Part shown: piece after piece, positions 1 to 5,312 of the stretch
How the letters are laid out: the number at the start of each line of letters is the position of its first letter
Position numbering within the stretch: the stretch's first letter is position 1
DNA from: Kiritimatiellota bacterium
GTDB taxonomy: Bacteria > Verrucomicrobiota > Kiritimatiellia > RFP12 > UBA1067
Assembly (NCBI GenBank): GCA_009777165.1
Contig: WRML01000125.1
Span: 1-6,753, forward strand
Length of the DNA: 6,753 nt
Reading direction: 5' to 3'
Notes under the pieces: model-generated
The model's database searches: none
What the model saw: the letters and a program-made list of their open reading frames with translations, nothing else
Told to the model about the DNA's origin: nothing
Position numbers and translations under genes: made by a program

Positions 1-895
1 TGCCGACCGCTTCACCCGCGCGGGCATCCGCAAGCCATCCGTGGAATTCCTTGGCAAGCGCAAGGTCAACTGCGGCGATGAGACGCTCCTCGCGCCGTGC
101 GGTCTCACGCGCCAGTTCGACCGCCACGTCCTCGTAAGCGGCATTCTTCTGGCGCAATGCGCGTTCCGCTTCATCGGCGCGACGCTTCGCTATCGCGACC
201 TGCTCCTCGCTCGCCGTGAGCTGTCGCTTGACGCCCGCGAGGCGGTCGTCAACGCCTTTGAGACGGCGGTTCTGCTCGTTGATCTCGCGGAGGCGCAACT
301 CCAGTTGTTCCTTTTGCTCGCGCCATCGCCCTTGCGTGGCCGGGGTCTCTCGCGTTGCGGATGCGCCCAACACTCCTGTCAGCGGCGCGAACACATCACG
401 CAACTGTGACAACGCCTCTTCGAAGGGGCAAGGGGACAACAACGAATGGCACGTATTGACGGTGTCATCGCATGGCACGGATTGGCACGATGTCTTCGGC
501 TCATTCGACGCGACCACCCATCCCTCCCCTTTCGTACGGACATCCGCTCGCGCATCCAGCAAGAGCGCGACAATGAACGCCTGTTGTCCCAGTACCGCGG
601 CGAGGGCGGTACGGTTCGCCACAATCACCTCCACCGTCAACAGGCGCAACAGTACCGCCGCTTGCGAACGATCCGCCAGCATACGGCGCAGCAACGGCGA
701 GATTCCCGATCCCCCGCAGACAATCTGCCGGACACGCGTGCGCAAAATCGCAGGCTTGCTTTTACGGAAACTCCCGACCTGCAACGCCGGTTCCATCACC
801 GCGAGTTCGGCGAGGTCCTCATCGGAAAGATACTCGACCAAACGCTCAAGCTCTTTCGTACAGGCAGGGGGCAATTCGATGGACGTGATTGACAT
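1..895 (-). CDS. Unrecognised coiled-coil protein, 3' end beyond the window
   Basis: An uninterrupted minus-strand frame opens at an ATG at 895 and continues to the left edge (298 codons, no stop), so the C-terminus is missing. I do not recognise the family. Three parts are visible. Residues 1-125 are mostly helical, with an acidic/leucine start (ELERLVEYLSDEDLAEL) and a hydrophobic helical stretch around 78-115. Residues 126-185 form a linker with four clustered cysteines (137, 142, 149, 156) and His150. Residues about 188-275 are rich in E, K, R, Q, L and A with heptad-like spacing, typical of a coiled coil. There is no signal peptide, so it is probably cytoplasmic. The ribosome site is weak (AAAGAGAA just upstream). 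A helical head plus coiled coil before a C-terminal enzyme occurs in some NYN/PIN-type RNA-processing proteins, but no such domain is visible here. The gene is separated from the cell-wall operon by 130 nt and may be unrelated to it. Confidence 0.8.
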   Translation of the reverse strand, partial: MSITSIELPPACTKELERLVEYLSDEDLAELAVMEPALQVGSFRKSKPAILRTRVRQIVCGGSGISPLLRRMLADRSQAAVLLRLLTVEVIVANRTALAAVLGQQAFIVALLLDARADVRTKGEGWVVASNEPKTSCQSVPCDDTVNTCHSLLSPCPFEEALSQLRDVFAPLTGVLGASATRETPATQGRWREQKEQLELRLREINEQNRRLKGVDDRLAGVKRQLTASEEQVAIAKRRADEAERALRQKNAAYEDVAVELARETARREERLIAAVDLALAKEFHGWLADARAGEAVG

Positions 896-957
896 CGTTC
901 TCTTTTTTTAAGACACCGCTTACACCGTTATCACACGACACATCCCGGTTTTTTGAA

Positions 958-1017
958 TCCGCAGAGAAACCCCGTTTTGTCCGTGTCCTCTGTGTGCCGC
1001 CGTGCCTTCTCTGTGGA
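958..1017. repeat. 60-bp intergenic element with inverted ends
   Basis: The ends TCCGCAGAGAA (958-968) and TTCTCTGTGGA (1007-1017) are inverted copies matching at 10 of 11 positions, with 38 bp between them. The interior repeats CTCTGTG-type words. From memory, CACAGAG/CTCTGTG-rich intergenic repeats of this style are scattered through many environmental bacterial genomes, but I could not search for copies. It lies just after the glycosyltransferase stop codon. The stem is not followed by a T-run in the direction of that gene, so I do not call it a terminator. The remaining non-coding bases (896-957) hold an A/T-rich stretch in front of the left-hand gene and a short direct repeat (ACACCG, two copies 3 nt apart), with no promoter I can support. 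Confidence 0.6.
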
Positions 1018-1025
1018 ACTCGGGG

Positions 1026-1784
1026 TCACAACTGAACCTCCGTTTCTGATTCCAACCCCAACTCATACAACTTCGCCTCTTTCGCGAACGAATAATACGC
1101 CGCGTTGACCGCGCTGACGAAACCCGGAACGCCATTCCGGAAACCGCCCTTCAAAATGTACCCCCTGAAAAATGTGGCCGGGAACAACGTCATCAAACGG
1201 AACAGCGAACACCGCCGCCCCTTCGCGAATCGTTCGTGCGCCTTCAGCGTCGAATACGCGTTTTGCTTACGGATGACCGTCGCCATCGAGACCATCCCGT
1301 AATGACGCAACGGTGCAGGGGTCACCCCCACGACCGCGCCGTCGTCCAGCACGACTTGTTCATGCACCAGGTTCGTCAGGTCGTACCTGCCCTTCGCGCG
1401 GCGGAAACAACGGATTTTCGTCAGGATCTCGCTGGGGAACAGCCTGTTCAAAAAGACTTCGGGAATCGGGAAACGGAGCGCATCGGTGTTGTTCTCCGCG
1501 ACGGCCTTGGCGATGGCATCCGCAAGTTCCGGGGTGACCTCCTCATCCGCGTCAATGTTCAACACCCACTCGTGCGTGCAGTGTTCCAGCGCCCATTGCT
1601 TTTGCTGCGCATAGCCTGGCCATTCGCGGTGGAAGCATTTCACGTTCGGGAATGTCTTCGCGATTTCACACGTCGCGTCCGTGCTGCCCGAATCCACCAG
1701 CACCACCTCCGCAAAACCGCGGACACTCTCCAACGCGCGGCGAATGTGCCGCGCCTCGTTACAGGCAACCATATAGACCGACAC
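1026..1784 (-). CDS. Family 2 glycosyltransferase, WaaE-like (LPS core type)
   Basis: The 252-residue product has a GT-A fold glycosyltransferase start (VSVYMVACNEARHI) and the nucleotide-binding segment VDSGSTDAT (30-38). The metal/sugar-nucleotide motif NIDADE (76-81) and the downstream VHE (140-142) are typical of WaaE/KdtX-like transferases. The C-terminal part with FFRGYILKGGF and aromatic helices also fits that group, which adds a sugar to lipopolysaccharide inner core or related glycans at the cytoplasmic membrane face. Donor and acceptor cannot be read from sequence. I chose the GTG at 1784, 5 nt after the deacetylase stop, because it leaves a normal GT2 N-terminus; GGGAGGGACAGG lies upstream. 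An ATG at 1772 is an alternative. The frame extends upstream to 1997, but that part overlaps the deacetylase and looks non-coding. Tight spacing implies translational coupling with the deacetylase. Confidence 0.88.
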   Translation of the reverse strand: MSVYMVACNEARHIRRALESVRGFAEVVLVDSGSTDATCEIAKTFPNVKCFHREWPGYAQQKQWALEHCTHEWVLNIDADEEVTPELADAIAKAVAENNTDALRFPIPEVFLNRLFPSEILTKIRCFRRAKGRYDLTNLVHEQVVLDDGAVVGVTPAPLRHYGMVSMATVIRKQNAYSTLKAHERFAKGRRCSLFRLMTLFPATFFRGYILKGGFRNGVPGFVSAVNAAYYSFAKEAKLYELGLESETEVQL

Positions 1785-1789
1785 GCAGA

Positions 1790-2506
1790 TTATAGCCTGT
1801 CCCTCCCGAACCACAACAGGATCCTGAACCGCAACCCGCCGCATGAACGCAGCACGTTTGTACGGCGGATGCGGTAAGGATCGGTCAACGGCGCAAACCC
1901 TTTCTTCACGGTCACCGCCGAACGGAACCCGAGCCGCCTCACCAGCGCGACCGTCTCCTCCGTGAAACGCCCATACGGGTACGCGAACGAAACACATGGC
2001 CGTTTCGTGTACGACTCGACATACGCCTTGCTCCCGGCAATCTCTTGCTCTGCGGTCACAGCATCCACACGGCTGAGGTTGGCATGGTTGAGCGTGTGCG
2101 CGCCCAACTCGATCAGCGGGTCAGACGCCAATGCGTTGAGTTGCTCGCCCGACAACATCCGCGCCGCGCCCACATCGCTTTTCTGCGCGATGAAGAGGGT
2201 CGCTTTCGCTTGGTGTTTGTGGAGGATCGGTACTGCGATTTCAGCGTTGTCCGCGAACCCGTCGTCGAACGTCAGCGCGACGCACTTGGCCACGCCTGCC
2301 TGTTCGAGAAGCTCCGTCATCGTCACGAACACATACCCCCTACCCTTCAGCAACGCCACCTGCCAGTCAAACGCCTCCGGGCGGACACACAACGCCGGGT
2401 TCATCCCGTCCGGCACGACATCCCCAAACGCATGGTACATCAGGACACGCGGATGGTGTTGCCCCCCCTCGCACAGATTGTTTTTGCTTTTTCCTCTCTG
2501 TGTCAT
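1790..2506 (-). CDS. Polysaccharide deacetylase (NodB/CE4-like)
   Basis: The 238-residue protein carries the carbohydrate esterase 4 signature. RVLMYHAF (20-27) opens the fold. TFDDG (79-83) gives the catalytic base and metal-binding aspartates (81, 82). HTLNH (137-141) supplies the two metal-binding histidines, and FAYPYG (174-179) is the third motif. Such enzymes remove N-acetyl groups from glycans. The substrate is unknown; the adjoining glycosyltransferase suggests a surface polysaccharide or LPS precursor, and peptidoglycan is possible given ftsW upstream. No signal peptide is present, so as written it would act in the cytoplasm. The start is uncertain. ATG 2506 has no convincing ribosome site and lies inside a repeat-like segment (2471-2512) that encodes roughly residues 1-12. 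The only other in-frame ATG would begin inside the conserved MYHAF motif. It starts 14 nt after ftsW and is probably cotranscribed. Confidence 0.9.
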   Translation of the reverse strand: MTQRGKSKNNLCEGGQHHPRVLMYHAFGDVVPDGMNPALCVRPEAFDWQVALLKGRGYVFVTMTELLEQAGVAKCVALTFDDGFADNAEIAVPILHKHQAKATLFIAQKSDVGAARMLSGEQLNALASDPLIELGAHTLNHANLSRVDAVTAEQEIAGSKAYVESYTKRPCVSFAYPYGRFTEETVALVRRLGFRSAVTVKKGFAPLTDPYRIRRTNVLRSCGGLRFRILLWFGRDRL

Positions 2507-2512
2507 CTGCGG
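2471..2512. repeat. Short repeat-like segment spanning the deacetylase start
   Basis: GCACAGAT (2471-2478) and ATCTGCGG (2505-2512) form imperfect inverted ends (6 of 8 positions) around a T-rich and CTCTCTGTG-containing core. The style matches the 60-bp element at 958-1017: GCAGA/CACAGA-type ends with CTCTGTG words inside. On the minus strand it reads CCGCAGATGACACAGAG, which resembles intergenic repeats I know from other environmental genomes. The ATG of the deacetylase is the ATG within CAGATGACA. The match is judged by eye, and copy number in the genome is unknown. Confidence 0.4.
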
Positions 2513-2520
2513 CGTACCGG

Positions 2521-3702
2521 TTAAACCGTACTGATGGCGTTGCGCACCACTTGCGTGTGCATCCGCTCGTCCTGCACGCCGATGTGTACCCCGACGTTGA
2601 AGAGTGTGCCGACGGCAACCAGCGCGGTCACGAGATTCGAGCCGCCGAAACTGAAGAACGGGAGCGCCAACCCTTTCGTCGGCAGGGCGCCTGTCACGAC
2701 GCCGATGTTGAACGCGGCCTGAAAGACCAGCAGCAGGGTCATGCCGAACGCCAGCAGGCGCCCCAGCCGGTCAGGCGCATGGATGGCAATCAGCGTCCCG
2801 CACACCAGCACAATCGCGTAAGCGATCACCACCCCGACAGAGAAGAAGAACCCCAACTCCTCGCCGCCGATCGCGAAGATGAAATCCGTGTACGCCTCCG
2901 GAAGGTACGCATGTTTCTGGATGCTCTCGTTGAGGTTCACCCCCCACAGGCCACCGCTCTGGAACGCGAGGATGGATTGCTTCAGGTGATACCCCGCACT
3001 CGATGCCGTGTCATTGCCTTCCAGCCACGCCAGGATCCGGCCCCACCGGTTCTCTTTCATCTGGCTCATCGCGCCCGTCGCCAAGAGCCCGGCAATGCCG
3101 AGCACCCCGCACCCACCAACCGCCAACAAGTGCCGTTTGCGCGTCCCGGCAATAAACATGAGGGCCACGCCCAGCACACAGACCACCATCATTGCGCCCA
3201 AGTCCTTCTCTAGCAACAAGAGGAGCGCAAAGACACCCACCAGCAGGGAGGGAATGGCCGCCCCGCCGCGCCAAAACTGCTTCACCCGCCAGTCGACATG
3301 GTCCAGCCAAACGGCGACCGCGACCACAATCGCCGGTTTCGCGAACTCACCCGGCTGGAACACCTGTTTCCCCCCCCAGTACAGCCAGCGGTAGCTCCCC
3401 TTGTGCAGATACGCAATGCCCGGGCAAAGCGTCAGCACCATCAGGCCGGCGATGCCCACGAACAACACGATCGACCCCCACGGATACTGCTTCCAGACCA
3501 GCCATTTTTTCCAGAGGGTGTGGTAGTCGAACCGACTGCAAACATACCCAACGAGGATTGCCAGACCCAGTGACTTCACCTGTTTCAAAAAGAAAAAATA
3601 CGGGGTCTTTCCCTGTATGCAGCTGGCGGACGCCAGCACGATGATGCCGGTACCCAAAAGGGCAACCACCGTCAACACCAAGGTAATCAACGTCTTTCTC
3701 AT
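2521..3702 (-). CDS. ftsW: FtsW, lipid II polymerase of the divisome (SEDS family)
   Basis: The 393-residue, strongly hydrophobic polytopic membrane protein polymerises lipid II into septal peptidoglycan together with a class B penicillin-binding protein. SEDS family landmarks are in order: RWLYWGGKQVFQPGEFAK (105-122), LEKDLG (164-169), YLPEAYTDFIFAIGGEELG (266-284), whose TDF aspartate (Asp273) is at the position regarded as catalytic in this family, and ALPTKGLALPFFSFGGSNL (339-357). The last is the FtsW rather than RodA form (usually LLPTKGxxLPFxSxGGSS). About ten membrane helices are expected. The ATG at 3702 follows a good AGGTGGG site and begins a membrane helix. The same frame stays open to 4035 but there crosses the upstream LysM gene, so that extension is rejected. 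Position after murD and LysM genes fits a dcw cluster. The usual follower murG is not next; a deacetylase is. Confidence 0.95.
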   Translation of the reverse strand: MRKTLITLVLTVVALLGTGIIVLASASCIQGKTPYFFFLKQVKSLGLAILVGYVCSRFDYHTLWKKWLVWKQYPWGSIVLFVGIAGLMVLTLCPGIAYLHKGSYRWLYWGGKQVFQPGEFAKPAIVVAVAVWLDHVDWRVKQFWRGGAAIPSLLVGVFALLLLLEKDLGAMMVVCVLGVALMFIAGTRKRHLLAVGGCGVLGIAGLLATGAMSQMKENRWGRILAWLEGNDTASSAGYHLKQSILAFQSGGLWGVNLNESIQKHAYLPEAYTDFIFAIGGEELGFFFSVGVVIAYAIVLVCGTLIAIHAPDRLGRLLAFGMTLLLVFQAAFNIGVVTGALPTKGLALPFFSFGGSNLVTALVAVGTLFNVGVHIGVQDERMHTQVVRNAISTV

Positions 3703-3709
3703 TTTATTT

Positions 3710-3716
3710 CCCACCT
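3710..3716 (-). promoter_or_regulatory. Ribosome binding site of ftsW
   Basis: On the minus strand AGGTGGG lies 7 nt before the ATG at 3702, the clearest Shine-Dalgarno sequence in the window. It decides the ftsW start over the in-frame ATG 333 bases further upstream, which lies inside the preceding LysM gene. Confidence 0.8.
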
Positions 3717-3725
3717 CTTTTCCTG

Positions 3726-4343
3726 TTACCGTATACCACTGGGCAACTTCAGGATCATCCCTTCCCGCACGTCTTCTCTCGTGCGAAGGTTGTTCAGTTT
3801 CAGCAGGTCGTTCGGGCTCACGCCCCACTGGATCGCGACCGAATACAAATCCTCGCCGGCCTTCACGGTATGCGTCCGCATCTGCCCTGCGGCGGGCGCG
3901 AGTGGCGTGTCCGGCGTATGCTCCGCAGACGGCGGTTCCGCATTCGCCACAGCTGGCGGCGGAAGCGTTCCGCCATCCGGGATGTTCAACACCATACCCT
4001 CCTTCAGTTCTGTGGAGGGAAGGTTGTTGAGCCACTTCAGGTCAGCTGGGCTCACGCCCCACCGGATCGCGACCACATATAAATCCTCGCCGGCCTTCAC
4101 GGTATGCGTCCGCATCTGCCCTGCGGCGGCCGCGAGTGGCGTGTCCGGCGCGTCCGCTTCAGACAGCGGTGACGGAGGAGTTTCCTCCGTCAAACCAAGC
4201 TTGTTGCTCAAGAAACGCAACCCGTGCAGTGTGCTACGGCAACTCGTTGCCATCGCAACAACCCCCACGGCAAGGACAGCGATCACCCCTATACCCACAA
4301 GGGCGACCGCCACCCGCCACAGGCTCCCCAAGGCCCTCTTCAT
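3726..4343 (-). CDS. Membrane-anchored protein with two LysM domains
   Basis: The 205-residue protein begins with basic residues and one long hydrophobic segment (about 9-33) ending in ATSC (Cys35). It is therefore either a signal-anchored protein facing the periplasm or an atypical lipoprotein; the -3 alanine makes the lipobox weak. Two LysM domains follow (about 79-122 and 157-201), each starting THTVKAGEDLY and ending near LNIP or LKLP, separated by Pro/Ala-rich linkers. LysM domains bind N-acetylglucosamine-containing glycans, here presumably peptidoglycan. No peptidase or other catalytic domain is present. The first LysM matches the third LysM of the upstream lipoprotein at 29 of 43 positions, so the two genes look like paralogues. 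The two internal repeats are nearly identical in DNA. It starts 20 nt after the lipoprotein gene and ends 23 nt before ftsW. A scaffold or wall-sensing role in division is an inference from position. Confidence 0.9.
   Translation of the reverse strand: MKRALGSLWRVAVALVGIGVIAVLAVGVVAMATSCRSTLHGLRFLSNKLGLTEETPPSPLSEADAPDTPLAAAAGQMRTHTVKAGEDLYVVAIRWGVSPADLKWLNNLPSTELKEGMVLNIPDGGTLPPPAVANAEPPSAEHTPDTPLAPAAGQMRTHTVKAGEDLYSVAIQWGVSPNDLLKLNNLRTREDVREGMILKLPSGIR
3847..3916 (-). repeat. Internal duplication in the two-LysM gene, copy 1
   Basis: This segment matches 4081-4150 at 69 of 70 bases (offset 234 bp, in frame). It encodes the end of the linker and the start of the second LysM domain (DTPLAPAAGQMRTHTVKAGE). 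Similarity continues less strictly to the left, where both copies share GGGCTCACGCCCCA. The two copies differ by one base here, while the rest of the domains have diverged clearly, suggesting recent gene conversion or a recent duplication. Confidence 0.9.
4081..4150 (-). repeat. Internal duplication in the two-LysM gene, copy 2
   Basis: This is the partner of 3847-3916, encoding DTPLAAAAGQMRTHTVKAGE ahead of the first LysM domain. The single mismatch falls in the alanine/proline linker. Beyond the 70 bp, divergence rises quickly on the right-hand side. Confidence 0.9.
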
Positions 4344-4363
4344 GGCTGCCCCCGTTGAGCAGG

Positions 4364-5272
4364 CTACTGTGCGCCGCCCGGAATCTCCAGCACCATGCCC
4401 GGCCTCACCTCCGTGGAGGGCAGCTTATTCTGCGCCCGCAGATCGCTCGGGCTCACACCGTAACGGATCGCGATCGAATACAAATCGTCGCCTTCCTTGA
4501 CCGTGTGCTTCTCCAGTGCGGAATTGGAGACAGGCGCAAGGTCAACGGGATCCTCCTTGACCTTCTCCACGTCCTTCTCCACGTCCTTCTCCGGGAGCAC
4601 AGGGTCCGCACCGGTGACCTTCTCTTGGTCCTCCACCGACTTGGCAACCGGCGCAGTACCCTTCGGCGGCATCGGCCGTTCCGCCCCGACGTTCGCGACC
4701 GACTTCGTCGCGCCGGGAATCGTCAGCTTCTGCCCGATGGAAATCTTGTTCACATCCTTCAGGTCGTTCGCCTTGCGGATGTCCTCGACCTTCACGCCGT
4801 GCTTCAGCGCGATCTCCGAGATCGAGTCGCCGCCCTTCACGACATAGACCGTTTCCGCGCGCGACGGCGCGGCCATCTTCGGCAGCGCGGGACGCGGCGT
4901 GGCCGTCTTCGAGAGGTCGACCAGACCCGGCAGCTGAATCACCTGCCCGATCTGGAGCCTGTTCGGGTTGATGTCCGGGTTCACCGCAATCACGTCCTGC
5001 CAGCGCAAGCCGTAACGCACCGCGATCCCGATGACCGTGTCATCCTTCTTCACAACGTACGGCGTCGTCGTCGCGACCCGGTTCATCACCGGCGGCGGCT
5101 TCACCTGCTCGGCAAACACGCTCGGCGTGTCCTCCGGAATCTCGCCAATCTGAATTGGCGGGTCATTTCTCATCATGACGTCCTCTGCCCGATCCCTGAC
5201 ACACCCCTGCATGAGGCAACACCCCACGACAAAACTTGCGCCTGTCGCGATCCGTATCACTCGACGTTTCAT
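4364..5272 (-). CDS. Lipoprotein with three LysM domains (NlpD-position protein)
   Basis: The 302-residue protein has a type II signal peptide: basic N-terminus, a short hydrophobic stretch and lipobox LMQGC with the lipidated Cys at 24. The residue after Cys is Val, so sorting to the outer membrane is plausible in a diderm. Three LysM domains lie at about 71-115 (YVVKKDDTVIGIA), 142-186 (YVVKGGDSISEIA) and 256-298 (HTVKEGDDLYSIA). A charged low-complexity linker (EKDVEKDVEK) precedes the third. LysM modules bind peptidoglycan. In chlamydiae a LysM protein annotated NlpD sits at exactly this position between murD and ftsW; NlpD normally also has an M23 peptidase domain, absent here. It probably tethers the outer membrane to the wall or recruits partners at the septum. 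The start at 5272 has GGGAGACAGAGGA upstream. It begins 40 nt after murD. Confidence 0.92.
   Translation of the reverse strand: MKRRVIRIATGASFVVGCCLMQGCVRDRAEDVMMRNDPPIQIGEIPEDTPSVFAEQVKPPPVMNRVATTTPYVVKKDDTVIGIAVRYGLRWQDVIAVNPDINPNRLQIGQVIQLPGLVDLSKTATPRPALPKMAAPSRAETVYVVKGGDSISEIALKHGVKVEDIRKANDLKDVNKISIGQKLTIPGATKSVANVGAERPMPPKGTAPVAKSVEDQEKVTGADPVLPEKDVEKDVEKVKEDPVDLAPVSNSALEKHTVKEGDDLYSIAIRYGVSPSDLRAQNKLPSTEVRPGMVLEIPGGAQ
4561..4592 (-). repeat. 12-bp tandem repeat in the lipoprotein linker
   Basis: CCTTCTCCACGT occurs twice in tandem (4561-4572, 4573-4584) followed by a partial third copy (4585-4592). On the coding strand it gives KDVE-KDVE-K in the linker before the third LysM domain. 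The unit is a multiple of three, so changes in copy number would only lengthen or shorten the charged linker. Confidence 0.85.
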
Positions 5273-5312
5273 CTTCCTCTGTCTCCCTTACGTGCCTCAG
5301 AAAAGAAACCCC

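Noticed and set aside
379..624. Minus-strand 81-codon frame within the left-hand gene
   Set aside because: It lies wholly inside the longer minus-strand frame in another phase and has Arg/Cys/Ser-rich, shadow-like composition.
41..911. Plus-strand open frames opposite the left-hand gene (41-409, 216-911, 446-892)
   Set aside because: They have skewed composition and overlap each other. The minus strand has one continuous frame from 895 to the edge with a sensible helical and coiled-coil composition.
896..1025. Terminator after the glycosyltransferase
   Set aside because: The inverted ends are far apart (38-bp interior) and no T-run follows in the direction of transcription, so a classic intrinsic terminator is not supported.
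1785..1997. Upstream extension of the glycosyltransferase frame to an ATG at 1997
   Set aside because: It overlaps the conserved end of the deacetylase and adds a region with no glycosyltransferase similarity. The GTG at 1784 leaves the normal domain start.
3703..4035. Upstream extension of the ftsW frame adding 111 residues
   Set aside because: It overlaps the LysM gene in another frame and has a hydrophilic Arg-rich composition unlike FtsW. A strong ribosome site precedes the ATG at 3702.
4364..5272. Assignment of the LysM lipoprotein as true NlpD with M23 peptidase
   Set aside because: The protein ends after the third LysM domain, with no HxxxD or HxH peptidase motifs.
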